In this document: piece by piece, positions 8,447 through 17,713 of the stretch
Layout of the letters: each line of letters begins with the position of its first letter
Numbering within the stretch: the stretch's first letter is position 1
Assembly (NCBI RefSeq): GCF_013166605.1
Contig: NZ_JABKKF010000004.1
Span: forward strand, 62,001-126,000
DNA: 64,000 nt
DNA from: Xylanibacter muris
GTDB taxonomy: Bacteria; Bacteroidota; Bacteroidia; Bacteroidales; Bacteroidaceae
Direction: 5' to 3'
Made by a program: the position numbers and the translations under genes
Notes under the pieces: model-generated
The model's input: the letters and a program-made list of their open reading frames with translations, nothing else
Database searches by the model: none
What the model was told of the DNA's origin: nothing

Positions 8447-11008
8447 TTATCCACAACGTGATGCTCCGCAACTAGTACATATCAGGCATCCCTCCTGATA
8501 AACCAAAGTCTCATGTCCGCAATTCGGGCATTTCTGTCCCTTAGCCTCCGTCCCGTCAACAATATACTTTTTCAATGCTCTCTCCACACCATTCTTCCAA
8601 GTGTTGATACTTTCGCTCTTCAACTGCAAGGAACCGACTAACTTTATAACATGAACAATAGGCATGCGGTAACGAAGCACTCCACTGATTAACTTTGCAT
8701 AGTTCCAATATTCGGGATTGAACTTCTCGCTCAGTCCCTCAACGGTTGTCTTATATCCACGCTTGTTCTCAAACTGGAAATCATAACGTTTTTTCCCATT
8801 TTCGTCAAGTTGCTTTATAATCTTTCCCTTTGTCACTGTCTTTGGCAATACAATGCCCTCCTCATCGTCTTGTAATCCCGTAAATATCTCGTATGGATAT
8901 CCATTAAGCAAGCCGACGAAAGCAACCCACTTTTCTTTATTATTCTGGAAACGCACCACATCACAGTCGAGCACCTGAGGACGTACTTCCGTCACCTCAG
9001 GATGTTTGCACGGAGTGACGGAATCAGATGCCTTCACATCATTCTTTTTATCTTTCTTCTCTACAGCCACCATCACTCCAGAACGGCTTCCGTCACGGTA
9101 TATCGTACATCCCTTGCAACCTGAGCGCCAGGCCTCAACATACAGCTTGTTCACAAGAGTCTCGTCCACATCGTTAGGAAGATTAACGGTTACACTGATA
9201 GAGTGGTCGACCCATTTCTGAATAGCTCCCTGCATACGCACCTTCATAAGCCAGTCAACATCATTTGCCGTTGCCTTGTAATACGGAGACTTTGCCACGA
9301 GCTGGTCTATCTCTTCCTGAGTGTATTTCTTTTTAGTGTCTATGCCGTTTACCTCCATCCACTTTATAAACTTATTGTGATAAACGATATATTCCTCAAA
9401 ACTGTCCCCTACCTCATCAGTAAAGTCAACATGTACTTCTGTATCATTGGGATTAACCTTACGCCTGCGCTTATACACAGGCATGAAAACCGGCTCGATG
9501 CCGCTTGTTGTCTGTGTCATAAGACTTGTTGTGCCAGTTGGTGCAATCGTAAGACACGCAATATTTCTACGTCCATACTTCACCATATCATCATAAAGTT
9601 GCGGATCGGCTTCCTTGATTCTGTTAATAAAGGGATTGTTCGCCTCACGCCCTGCGTCAAACACTTCAAACGCTCCGCGTTCACGTGCCATATTCACTGA
9701 CGAGCGGTAGGCTGCAAGCGCAAGAGTTTTATGAATACCAACAGAAAAATCCGTAGCTTCCTGTGTACCGTAGGTATATCCAAGCGCAGCAAGCATATCA
9801 CCCTCAGCGGTTATACCGACACCGGTACGACGACCCATGCCGCTCTTACGCTGTATTTTTTCCCATAAATGATATTCTGCACCTCTCACCTCCTCACTCT
9901 GCGGATCGGCATTTATCTTTTCCATTATCTTCTCGATCTTTTCAAGTTCGAGGTCTACGATGTCGTCCATTATACGCTGTGCCGCCGCAACGTGGCTTTT
10001 AAACAGTTCGTAATCAAAACGGGCTTCCTTTGTAAATGGATTCACGACATACGAATACAGGTTTATACTTAGCAGACGACATGAGTCATACGGGCAAAGC
10101 GGAATCTCACCGCATGGATTGGTGGATACTGTACGAAAGCCGAGATCGGAATAACAGTCAGGAATACTCTCACGTATTATAGTATCCCAGAAAAGCACTC
10201 CGGGTTCTGCACTTTTCCATGCATTGTGTACTATTTTCCCCCAAAGTTTACTCGCGTCAATCTCTCTTGTACACTTCGGAGCCTCACTGTCTATCGGAAA
10301 CTTCTGCACATACGGCTGGCCGTTGACAGCAGCCTCCATAAACGCATCGTCTATCTTCACAGACACATTTGCTCCGGTCACCCTGCCCTCCGTCATCTTC
10401 GCATCTATAAACGCCTCGCTGTCAGGATGCTTGATACTCACCGACAGCATCAAAGCACCACGGCGGCCGTCCTGGGCTACCTCCCGGGTAGAATTGCTAT
10501 AGCGCTCCATAAACGGCACAAGACCTGTGGATGTAAGGGCCGAATTGTTCACAGGTGAGCCTTTCGGACGTATGTGCGACAGGTCATGTCCTACTCCGCC
10601 ACGGCGTTTCATCAACTGCACCTGCTCCTCATCTATACGCATTATGGCTCCGTATGAATCGGCATCACCGTCAAGCCCCACCACGAAACAGTTGCTAAGT
10701 GAGGCAATCTGATACTCATTTCCTATACCGGTCATAGGGCTTCCTGCAGGAATAATATATCTGAAATGATCAAGCAGGTCGAACACCTGTTTTGCTGTCA
10801 TCGGATTCTCATACTTCTCTTCTATACGCGCTATCTCATTGGCAATGCGCCAATGCATGTCTGACGGAGACTTCTCGTATATATTGCCGAAGCTGTCCTT
10901 CATAGCATACTTATTCACCCACACACGAGCAGCAAGTTCGTCACCGCCAAAATAAGGCAAGGAGGCTTCAAAAGCCTCCTCAAATGTGTATATCTTATCA
11001 GAATTCAT
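8447..11008 (-). CDS. nrdJ: Adenosylcobalamin-dependent (class II) ribonucleoside-diphosphate reductase
   Basis: Makes deoxyribonucleotides using a B12 radical, independent of oxygen, which suits a gut or oral anaerobe. From ATG 11008 the protein has 853 residues. The active-site motif NPCGE places the thiyl cysteine at about residue 299 with Asn297 and Glu301. A glycine-rich stretch RGGVGHDLSHIRPKG and the loop TIAPTGTTSLM are typical of the family. The C-terminus carries a Cys-rich ribbon (CPNCGH, then CLICTSCG) and a final CG tail that may act in disulfide exchange. The longer start at 11047 is rejected because it overlaps the promoter box at 11045-11052. No B12 riboswitch fits in the short space upstream. 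Confidence 0.95.
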   Translation of the reverse strand: MNSDKIYTFEEAFEASLPYFGGDELAARVWVNKYAMKDSFGNIYEKSPSDMHWRIANEIARIEEKYENPMTAKQVFDLLDHFRYIIPAGSPMTGIGNEYQIASLSNCFVVGLDGDADSYGAIMRIDEEQVQLMKRRGGVGHDLSHIRPKGSPVNNSALTSTGLVPFMERYSNSTREVAQDGRRGALMLSVSIKHPDSEAFIDAKMTEGRVTGANVSVKIDDAFMEAAVNGQPYVQKFPIDSEAPKCTREIDASKLWGKIVHNAWKSAEPGVLFWDTIIRESIPDCYSDLGFRTVSTNPCGEIPLCPYDSCRLLSINLYSYVVNPFTKEARFDYELFKSHVAAAQRIMDDIVDLELEKIEKIMEKINADPQSEEVRGAEYHLWEKIQRKSGMGRRTGVGITAEGDMLAALGYTYGTQEATDFSVGIHKTLALAAYRSSVNMARERGAFEVFDAGREANNPFINRIKEADPQLYDDMVKYGRRNIACLTIAPTGTTSLMTQTTSGIEPVFMPVYKRRRKVNPNDTEVHVDFTDEVGDSFEEYIVYHNKFIKWMEVNGIDTKKKYTQEEIDQLVAKSPYYKATANDVDWLMKVRMQGAIQKWVDHSISVTVNLPNDVDETLVNKLYVEAWRSGCKGCTIYRDGSRSGVMVAVEKKDKKNDVKASDSVTPCKHPEVTEVRPQVLDCDVVRFQNNKEKWVAFVGLLNGYPYEIFTGLQDDEEGIVLPKTVTKGKIIKQLDENGKKRYDFQFENKRGYKTTVEGLSEKFNPEYWNYAKLISGVLRYRMPIVHVIKLVGSLQLKSESINTWKNGVERALKKYIVDGTEAKGQKCPNCGHETLVYQEGCLICTSCGASRCG

Positions 11009-11044
11009 CGTTAAATTAAAAGGGGAGTTTTTATTAATTGTGTA

Positions 11045-11052
11045 CAAAGTTA
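11045..11052 (-). promoter_or_regulatory. Promoter -7 box of nrdJ
   Basis: TAACTTTG on the minus strand, 36 bases before ATG 11008. It separates nrdJ transcription from the SprT-like gene upstream. No convincing -33 TTTG was seen. Confidence 0.5.
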
Positions 11053-11094
11053 TATTATTTCCATGATATGAGGAAATATTTCAGAGAAAAAAGT

Positions 11095-11751
11095 TCACGG
11101 CTCATATTCCGTCAGTCCGGACAGTTTCTCGCACATAAGACTTCCACTCACCCTACGTCCCCTTAGTGTACGCACAACAGAAAATCCCTCGAAATAGGCA
11201 TCATACCCTACATACCATCCATGCCATGGAAGACCTATCCTACGGATTTGCATCTCAATCGTCTTATAATACTTCGGATTGACAACAGTTATCATACACT
11301 TGCCGTCTTTCAATTTAAGTGCAAGAACAAGAAACTTATCATTATGTCCCATATTCTTCAGGTCAAGGCTTCCAGCTTTTCCACGTACGGTTATCCGCCA
11401 TCCGAAGCTGTTTATACGCTCCATTTCCTTTCGGAACACTTCCCCATGCGGAGACGTGTCCTTTATTCTCTTATAAGCTATATAATAGTGTATCATCTCA
11501 TGAAGAAGTACATTCTGATAGTCTTTCTCTGTCATACGGTAGGCCGAGGACAATCTTATCACACAATCACACAGTCTGGTACCTCCCAATAGCCATGTCT
11601 TCTTACGACGGCATGAAAATGTCCCCAAAGCTGAGCGCGCCTTGCCTATCTTCAATACCGGCACAGGAAGACAACCGTCAAAGTACATGGCATTGAACCT
11701 GTTGAATTCCTGTAACATATAGCCAACAGTTATCTCAAACGACATAATCAT
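11095..11751 (-). CDS. SprT-like zinc metalloprotease domain protein
   Basis: A 218-residue protein of the SprT/Spartan-like family. Eukaryotic Spartan degrades DNA-protein crosslinks, while the bacterial role is not settled. The zinc site HEMIH (HExxH) follows YQNVLLH near residue 84, and a third ligand is probably the His in DTSPHGEVF, about 20 residues later. The N-terminal segment FNAMYFDGCLPVPVLKIG is characteristic of the domain. The C-terminal half holds two further strands with FGWRITVRG. Two starts are possible (ATG 11751 or 11745). It precedes nrdJ in the same direction but nrdJ has its own promoter box. Confidence 0.85.
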   Translation of the reverse strand: MIMSFEITVGYMLQEFNRFNAMYFDGCLPVPVLKIGKARSALGTFSCRRKKTWLLGGTRLCDCVIRLSSAYRMTEKDYQNVLLHEMIHYYIAYKRIKDTSPHGEVFRKEMERINSFGWRITVRGKAGSLDLKNMGHNDKFLVLALKLKDGKCMITVVNPKYYKTIEMQIRRIGLPWHGWYVGYDAYFEGFSVVRTLRGRRVSGSLMCEKLSGLTEYEP

Positions 11752-11897
11752 AATTCTTTTTCTATGTTCTGCATATAACTGAACCTGTTAGTCATTACAC
11801 GGTATATACAAAACAGCAAAACAATAAAAACCCATATATTAAACCACATACATTAAATCCGACAAGTCCTTGGATTTCATCAGCGTTCATCCGACAT

Positions 11898-11983
11898 GTA
11901 GAGACGTGCCTTTGACACGTGTCATACATATTTTCACGGATATATGACAAAACACTGTACACATCGCAAAACGATGTCACTAC
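11898..11983. repeat. REP/BIME-like inverted hairpin pair, copy 1
   Basis: Left unit 11898-11923 begins GTAGAGAC and forms the hairpin ACGTGCC-TTT-GACACGT. Right unit 11961-11983 is in the opposite orientation and ends GTCACTAC, with the hairpin CATCG-CAAAA-CGATG. A hairpin headed by GTAG, present as an inverted pair, is the pattern of REP elements arranged as BIMEs. It lies between the acetyltransferase gene and the SprT-like gene. Similar pairs occur at 19439-19539 and 31952-32045. Confidence 0.7.
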
Positions 11984-11998
11984 CCGTGACATCGTTTT
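11968..11998. terminator. Perfect 13-base inverted repeat, likely terminator of the acetyltransferase gene
   Basis: AAAACGATGTCAC pairs perfectly with GTGACATCGTTTT around a five-base loop. It overlaps the right unit of the REP-like pair, so the terminator may have been built from the repeat. It lies 47 bases past the end of the acetyltransferase gene. Confidence 0.55.
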
Positions 11999-12044
11999 AT
12001 CATCCGACTTGACGGAAACGTACAGGAAACATGATTCTTAATCT

Positions 12045-12644
12045 TTATCCCCGCCTGTAATCTTCAATATTCACGTCAACACGGTCTGCCTCTGTCACCT
12101 TCCGAATCGGGCGGCATGGATTTCCTGCCGCAAGAGTATAAGGAGGTATATCGCGGGTTACAACGCTTCCGGCACCAATTACCGCCCCATCACCGATGGT
12201 AACACCGGGAAGTACGGTCACATTAGCGGCAAGCCACACATTATCGCCTATCGTGACAGGAGACGCTTTCATTACTCCTTTATTACGCTGATCTGGCAGA
12301 AGAGCATGCCTGACAGTATAGACACCGCAGTTAGGCCCGATGAACACGTTGTCACCTATTGTCACAATAGCCTCATCCAATATTGTAAGGTTGAAATTTG
12401 AAACAAAGTTGTCTCCAATAAAAATATGCTTTCCAAAATCGCAACGGAAAGGAGAATGAACGGTAAAATTCTTGCCTATACGGCCTAAAATTCCACGTAC
12501 AAGTTCTTCACGCTCCTCTTCGCAATCAGGAGAAATGGCATTAAGCCGGAAACAAAGAGTTTCCGTTGTCCGCAGCATTTCCCTTATCTCGGTAGAAAAG
12601 CCATAGACCCATTTACCGGCATGTAAATCGTCAAGAAGTTTCAT
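12045..12644 (-). CDS. Maltose/galactoside O-acetyltransferase-like protein (left-handed beta helix)
   Basis: An acetyl-CoA-dependent sugar O-acetyltransferase of the LacA/Maa family with hexapeptide repeats. About 199 residues from ATG 12644. The N-terminal maltose-acetyltransferase cap is followed by RCDFGKHIFIGDNFVSNFN, then by hexapeptide turns IGDNVFIGPNC, IGDNVWLAANVTVLPGVTIG and GAVIGAGSVVTRDIPPYTLAAGNP. The catalytic His is in YTVRHALLP. A longer frame to 12752 overlaps the amylase gene and is rejected. It starts 28 bases after the amylase stop, so a link to maltodextrin use is plausible, although the sugar acceptor cannot be read from sequence. Confidence 0.88.
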   Translation of the reverse strand: MKLLDDLHAGKWVYGFSTEIREMLRTTETLCFRLNAISPDCEEEREELVRGILGRIGKNFTVHSPFRCDFGKHIFIGDNFVSNFNLTILDEAIVTIGDNVFIGPNCGVYTVRHALLPDQRNKGVMKASPVTIGDNVWLAANVTVLPGVTIGDGAVIGAGSVVTRDIPPYTLAAGNPCRPIRKVTEADRVDVNIEDYRRG

Positions 12645-12672
12645 AAACAGATATCTTATATAGTGTTTAACA

Positions 12673-14583
12673 TCACCATTCAAGCACAAGTGTTTGGCGC
12701 GGACGCAACCGCACATCGGCAGACAGGTCGTAATACCGTCCCGTAAGCACATCCTTCACTTTGGCGGCATCCCCGATTATCTCGGCATAGCGTCTCACTG
12801 TCATAACAGCCGGTTTGCGAGTACCGTTAAGAACAGTCATAACGGTGCGTCCGTTATAAGTTCTGGCTATTACATATACACCGTTAAACGGAATGAATTG
12901 GGTCTGCTTTCCCTTCACAACCACATCGTTGCCCTGACGCCAATGCAAGAGACGACTAATCCAGTTAAACATTGCATTCTCCTGTTTCGTACGTCCCTCC
13001 GGTGTAAATGCGTTATGGGAATCGCCATCGAATCCTCCGGGGAAATCCTTGCGTACATTGCCGTCAGTAACGGCCTTTGTCCCGTTCATCATAATCTCCG
13101 TTCCATAATACAACTGTGGGGTACGGTTTACGGTCAGAAGTAATGCAAGAGCCTGCTTAAGGGCTGTCGAATCATGCCCGTCACCAAGAAAACGGTCTGT
13201 ATCGTGATTCTCGATAAACGCCATCACCCCCGACGGGTTGGGATACAGATAGTCATAAACAAAACTGTTGTATATCCGGTTAAGACCGTTCCACCATGCA
13301 TCCGTTTCCTCATTCTTGGCCATATTTATCTTTTCAAAGAAGCTGAAGTCCATCACTGTTTTCAGATTGCTGTTTATCTTCGCCACCTTTGAATCCCTTT
13401 GCCATGCGGCAGTATAGGCCGGCTCTGTGACCCATATCTCACCGACAACGTTGAAATTAGGATATTCACTGTTTATCTCTTTCATCCATCCGGCCATAGC
13501 CTCCGCATACGCATACGGATATGTATCCATACGGATACCGTCTATACCGACAGTCTCTATCCACCACATACTGTTCTGTATGAGATATTTCATTAAGTGG
13601 CCGTTACGCTGGTTCAAATCCGGCATTGTCGGCACAAACCATCCGTCAACAGTCTCACTCATATCCACCTTGCTGGCATACGGATCGAGCACAGGCGTAA
13701 GTTTATAGCTGGTCTGCAGATAATCCCCGTTTTTCGATGCCGCTACATCAGGAGCCTCCCCACCCTTCACTGCCGCAAGCCATTCCGGCTTATTGAACCA
13801 ATCCTTTGAAGGCATGTCAGCAACCCACGGGTGGTCGTATCCGCAATGATTGAATATCATATCCATAACCACTTTAAGTCCTTTTGAATGAGCTTCGTCT
13901 ATAAGCCGGCGATACTCCTCATTGGTACCAAAACGTGGATCTACCTTATAATAATCCGTCGTCGCATAGCCATGATATGTGCTTTTTCCGTTATTATCCG
14001 GTGAATCATTCTCAAGAACGGGAGTAAACCACAAAGCCGTCACGCCAAGTTCTGTGAAATAATCCAAATGCTGGCGTATGCCCTCCAGATTTCCTCCATG
14101 ACGCAATGAAGGCTGCGTGCGGTCAACAACATATTCGGTCTTCATAGGTATTATTCTCCCACGCATTTTCTTTGTCGGACTTACCGCTGAGGCAAAACGG
14201 TCGGGCATAAGCATATAAAGTACATCTGCATTGGTAAAACCAATACGCTTCTCACCGCTCATCTCACGCCTTTTCAACTCATACTTTATTTTCTTTCCTG
14301 AAAAGTCGATGGTCATTTTGCCCGGCTGTGCACCGGCAACATCAAGGTATACAAGAAGATAGTTCGGGCTGTCAAGACGTACCAGACTGTCTACTTTCAC
14401 ACCCGGATAATCTATAGTGACATCGTAAGATGCGATATTCTTACCGTAAACCATCAGTTGAAGAACCGGATTTTTCATTCCCGCATACCAGCAGGCAGGC
14501 TCTATACGGTCGATATTCACTGTTGCTGCTCTCATAACAAATATCTGTAACACAAGTGTCACAAGAAATATAACTCGTTTCAT
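12673..14583 (-). CDS. susA: SusA-like neopullulanase / alpha-amylase (GH13)
   Basis: Hydrolyses alpha-1,4 links in malto-oligosaccharides, probably in the periplasm. The protein has 636 residues from ATG 14583, with a signal peptide (MKRVIFLVTLVLQIFVMRAA). An N-terminal cyclomaltodextrinase-type beta domain covers about 20-115. The GH13 barrel shows its conserved regions: VVMDMIFNHCG, the nucleophile Asp353 in GIRMD, the acid/base Glu382 in VVGEIW, and Asp461 in ENHD. The upstream malQ gene (107 bases away, same strand) would process the released oligosaccharides in the cytoplasm. SusC, SusD and SusR homologues are not in the window. The symbol is given by similarity to Bacteroides SusA. Confidence 0.88.
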   Translation of the reverse strand: MKRVIFLVTLVLQIFVMRAATVNIDRIEPACWYAGMKNPVLQLMVYGKNIASYDVTIDYPGVKVDSLVRLDSPNYLLVYLDVAGAQPGKMTIDFSGKKIKYELKRREMSGEKRIGFTNADVLYMLMPDRFASAVSPTKKMRGRIIPMKTEYVVDRTQPSLRHGGNLEGIRQHLDYFTELGVTALWFTPVLENDSPDNNGKSTYHGYATTDYYKVDPRFGTNEEYRRLIDEAHSKGLKVVMDMIFNHCGYDHPWVADMPSKDWFNKPEWLAAVKGGEAPDVAASKNGDYLQTSYKLTPVLDPYASKVDMSETVDGWFVPTMPDLNQRNGHLMKYLIQNSMWWIETVGIDGIRMDTYPYAYAEAMAGWMKEINSEYPNFNVVGEIWVTEPAYTAAWQRDSKVAKINSNLKTVMDFSFFEKINMAKNEETDAWWNGLNRIYNSFVYDYLYPNPSGVMAFIENHDTDRFLGDGHDSTALKQALALLLTVNRTPQLYYGTEIMMNGTKAVTDGNVRKDFPGGFDGDSHNAFTPEGRTKQENAMFNWISRLLHWRQGNDVVVKGKQTQFIPFNGVYVIARTYNGRTVMTVLNGTRKPAVMTVRRYAEIIGDAAKVKDVLTGRYYDLSADVRLRPRQTLVLEW

Positions 14584-14690
14584 ACTGCTTATATTGTATT
14601 CTATCAATTCAATAATAAGCTTATGCGTTTCATCACTGTTCTATATATTCAAAATCATTCAAGACGTATTCTGCGACCCCACTTTGTGGC

Positions 14691-17375
14691 TTATTCTCTT
14701 CCGCTGTTTTTTATAAGCGACGTAATGTTCTCATTGAATCCGTCTGCCGCCATAAGCTGCTCCAATGTAAGATGCATCCTATAACGCCAATAGTGGCGTG
14801 GATTTGCAGGGATATTTATACGTTCCGCATCTGCATCCGCCAGACGTATGCTCTCGTCAATGGAAAGCCAGTCCTGCAAGGACAGCAGACATAGCATCGA
14901 CGGACAGCTGAGATGCCGTGATACAATTTCGCCTGCCAGCCATCCCGGCAGCGGATGTGGTGCACTGCCACTACGATGCAGCATGGTATTGAAAAAGTCC
15001 TGAGCACGTGCCGCATCCTCGTCCCACCACTGCCTTAGGGTTGCCATGTCATGAGTTGATATTGTACACACCGACCGATAGGGATTACGCGACAGATGAC
15101 CGAACCTTACAGACGGATCTTTCGGCATCGACTGTATCTCAAGGCTCAAGATCCTAAGTTCATTCATCACCGGGGCCACACATCCGGGAACCATTCCCAA
15201 ATCCTCCGCACATACAAGCATTCTTGTCGCCTGTGTGAGTTTCGGAAGCTTCTTCATTGCCTCACGATACCAGAAGTCATCGTTTCTACGATAGAAATAA
15301 TCATTATACAGACGGTTGAAGGCAGCTTTGTCCGAATCCCATAACGATTCGTATATATAATCAAACTGAACGGCAATACGCGGATGGAACAGGCTGTCAT
15401 TCTTGTGGTCACGCACAAACAGCACATCGCTTATAAGTGCATAAAGTCCGTTGCGAAGCCATATATCCCTCTCATCCGTCTTTCCCTTAAAGGCAGCCTC
15501 TACCTTTCGCTGTGTATCATATTCTGGCTTCATCTCATAATTGTCACCGCGACGGTTAAGATAAAGCTCCTTTACTTCAGCGGTGCGGCCGGGAAACATT
15601 CTGTCAAGAACCCATTCTGTGATAAAAGGTCGTGTGAACAGCTCTTCCCTGAACTGCAATCCGTAACTCTCTATCTCTTCACGCGTCATACCTTGCGACG
15701 GAGAGAACTGTCCGAGAAGTCCGTGTATAGCATTCACCGGAATTTCCCATATACGGAAAAATCCCAAGACATGGTCTATACGGTAGGCATCGAAATATTC
15801 CGCCATTTTTCTGAAACGGCGCACCCACCACGAACATCCGTCTTTCATCATCTCATCCCAGTTATAGGTAGGGAATCCCCAGTTCTGTCCGTCTGTTGAA
15901 AAAGCATCCGGTGGCGCACCGGCCTGTCCGTTAAGGTTGAAGTATTTGGGATCCACCCATGCCTCTACACTCTCGCGGCTTATGCCAATCGGGATGTCTC
16001 CTTTCAATACCACGCCTTTTTGAAGCGCATGATTGTGGGCGGCACGCATCTGCCTGTCGAGATTAAACTGTACATAATACCAGAAAACCGCATTGGAATA
16101 CATATCAGTGGACGGGTCGGCAAAACTCTCACGCTCCTTTTCCGAAAGACTTCTGTGATCCGGCCAGTCATTAAAATTTGCCGTACCATACAGGTCTCTG
16201 TAATAACAGAACGCGGCGTATGGCACGAGCCAGTCTTTGTTTGATTCAAAAAACGCCTTGAACTCCGCACTGCTTACAGTCTCACTGCCTTTTTCCTCAA
16301 ACAATTCTTTTAGGAATCCTGTCTTTGCGTCATTAACACGTTCATAGTCTATCCGGGGCAGTGCGTTCAGTTCCTTTGCCAGATCATCATAGTATTTCTG
16401 ACGTTCCGGACTTTCAAGAGCCGGCAACTGGCGCAAGTCGGTATACTGAGGATGCAAGGCAAAGATGCTTATACTGTTATACGGATATGAATCCTGCCAT
16501 GTATGGTTTATCGTAGTATCATTTATCGGGAGCACCTGTATTATGCTCTGATGTGTTTCCGCAGCCCAGTCAACAAGCATTTTAAGGTCACCGAAATCAC
16601 CCACGCCGAAACTTCCCTCAGAACGTAAAGAGAATACAGGAATCACCGTGCCGGCTCCACGCCACGGATATACCGGCATGACCGCCTGATGAACACTTAT
16701 AACAGCCGCACTGCAGGGGGGTATCTCAGGCAAATGCAACGTACGGTTGAAACACGACTCCCACTTGGGAGCAGTCTCATTGTCAGAAGGCAACGCCACA
16801 AACTTAAATTCCATATCCCGACAGGTGAAAGCGGCCGCATCAAGACAAGCCATCCACTCATTGACCGAATGTTCGGTCATCGGTACGGCACGTCTTGTGT
16901 CCCATCCACCGAGAACCGAACCGTCGCCTACCAAAGCAAGCCTCTCACCCTTACACAACTGGGGGGCACGCACCTTAATGCAAAGGGTTCTGGAAAAATC
17001 CACCGGCATGCAGTCTGTTATCTTATGACCGGCAACGGCATCGGTGAAGGCGGAACTATACAGATATGCATCTTCGGGCATGTCAATCCAATAATCCGAC
17101 ACGCTGTAGTAATCTGCCTTAGCCGGCAAATCAAGACGATGGGGAGCCACCAGCCACTCTGTACGCAGAACATCATCACCGCAAACAACGGAATAATAAT
17201 ACTCTATAAAATCTCCCTGAGACAACGGTACGTCAATCCTGCACGACCAGTTAAAGCCGTCTGACGTAGACAGTACATATTGGGAATCAAGTGATTTTGA
17301 GCTCGAACCTGTTATGTTAACCACTAATATTTCACCGTATTTTGTCGTATATGACAAATTGAAATCTATATTCAT
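14691..17375 (-). CDS. malQ: 4-alpha-glucanotransferase, DPE2-type (two CBM20 domains plus GH77)
   Basis: Transfers glucan segments between malto-oligosaccharides, freeing glucose. It has 894 residues. Two starch-binding CBM20-type domains cover about 1-105 and 120-235; the second contains LVGDGSVLGGWD. The GH77 barrel begins near GAGTVIPVFSLRSEGSFGVG. The nucleophile is Asp534 in YRIDHVLG and the acid/base Glu724 in CAEDLGMVP. These lie 190 residues apart, far more than the roughly 50 in ordinary MalQ. This shows an insertion within the catalytic domain, as in plant cytosolic DPE2. No signal peptide is seen, so it is cytoplasmic. Confidence 0.93.
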   Translation of the reverse strand: MNIDFNLSYTTKYGEILVVNITGSSSKSLDSQYVLSTSDGFNWSCRIDVPLSQGDFIEYYYSVVCGDDVLRTEWLVAPHRLDLPAKADYYSVSDYWIDMPEDAYLYSSAFTDAVAGHKITDCMPVDFSRTLCIKVRAPQLCKGERLALVGDGSVLGGWDTRRAVPMTEHSVNEWMACLDAAAFTCRDMEFKFVALPSDNETAPKWESCFNRTLHLPEIPPCSAAVISVHQAVMPVYPWRGAGTVIPVFSLRSEGSFGVGDFGDLKMLVDWAAETHQSIIQVLPINDTTINHTWQDSYPYNSISIFALHPQYTDLRQLPALESPERQKYYDDLAKELNALPRIDYERVNDAKTGFLKELFEEKGSETVSSAEFKAFFESNKDWLVPYAAFCYYRDLYGTANFNDWPDHRSLSEKERESFADPSTDMYSNAVFWYYVQFNLDRQMRAAHNHALQKGVVLKGDIPIGISRESVEAWVDPKYFNLNGQAGAPPDAFSTDGQNWGFPTYNWDEMMKDGCSWWVRRFRKMAEYFDAYRIDHVLGFFRIWEIPVNAIHGLLGQFSPSQGMTREEIESYGLQFREELFTRPFITEWVLDRMFPGRTAEVKELYLNRRGDNYEMKPEYDTQRKVEAAFKGKTDERDIWLRNGLYALISDVLFVRDHKNDSLFHPRIAVQFDYIYESLWDSDKAAFNRLYNDYFYRRNDDFWYREAMKKLPKLTQATRMLVCAEDLGMVPGCVAPVMNELRILSLEIQSMPKDPSVRFGHLSRNPYRSVCTISTHDMATLRQWWDEDAARAQDFFNTMLHRSGSAPHPLPGWLAGEIVSRHLSCPSMLCLLSLQDWLSIDESIRLADADAERINIPANPRHYWRYRMHLTLEQLMAADGFNENITSLIKNSGRE

Positions 17376-17411
17376 AGGAATAAGTTGATTGAATTTATGC
17401 GGGTAAAATTA

Positions 17412-17419
17412 CAAAAATA
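17412..17419 (-). promoter_or_regulatory. Promoter -7 box of malQ
   Basis: TATTTTTG on the minus strand, 37 bases before the malQ ATG. A TTTG lies further upstream but only 12 bases away, too close for a standard -33 element. Confidence 0.4.
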
Positions 17420-17575
17420 TATCTTTTAGGCCAAATAATAGATAAAAAAACAGGCGGAGTGCCGTGCAAAACGTTTGCACACATGACAGTTCGCACCTAC
17501 ACCACACCGTATACTCCCTCCTGTTACCGATCCCTTATTATAGAAAGCATTTCGGATGAAAGCAATGAAATCCGA

Positions 17576-17617
17576 CGTTTTCGATAAGCCAGGCGAGCAA
17601 CATCAAACATGTTTGAA
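17576..17617 (+). repeat. TCAAACATGTTTGA palindrome element, copy 1
   Basis: CGTTTTCGATAAGCC, then a variable stretch, GCAACA and the 14-base palindrome TCAAACATGTTTGA at 17603-17616. The same arrangement occurs inverted at 25808-25868, with weaker copies at 36158-36191 and 61509-61556. It sits in the 338-base gap between malQ and the transporter gene, just beyond the transporter terminator. Confidence 0.6.
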
Positions 17618-17636
17618 CACTTAAATGGAATACTGA

Positions 17637-17692
17637 TAATAAAGAGTCCGCGCCATAATCTCCAAAGGAATTATGGCGAGGACTCTTTATTG
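17637..17692 (-). terminator. Terminator of the ExuT-like gene
   Basis: AAAGAGTCC then CGCCATAAT pairs with ATTATGGCG then GGACTCTTT with one mismatch, closing on a loop of about ten bases. It starts 22 bases past the transporter stop codon. A/T tracts on both sides could let it work in both directions. Confidence 0.8.
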
Positions 17693-17713
17693 TTATATTT
17701 CTGTTATTGCTTA

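Noticed and set aside
10961..10983. Hairpin GGAGGCTT/AAGCCTCC near the 5' end of nrdJ
   Set aside because: It lies inside conserved coding sequence (the EEAFEASL region) and is explained by codon choice.
8447..11047. Intein or insertion within nrdJ
   Set aside because: The length (853 residues from the chosen start) and the unbroken order of family motifs leave no room for an intein.
11009..11094. Cobalamin riboswitch upstream of nrdJ
   Set aside because: Only 86 bases separate the genes and the expected transcript leader is about 30 bases; no B12-box-like sequence was seen.
11795..11992. 65-residue minus-strand reading frame
   Set aside because: It runs across a REP-like hairpin pair and has no family resemblance. 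The frame at 19282-19491 crosses another such pair and is rejected for the same reason.
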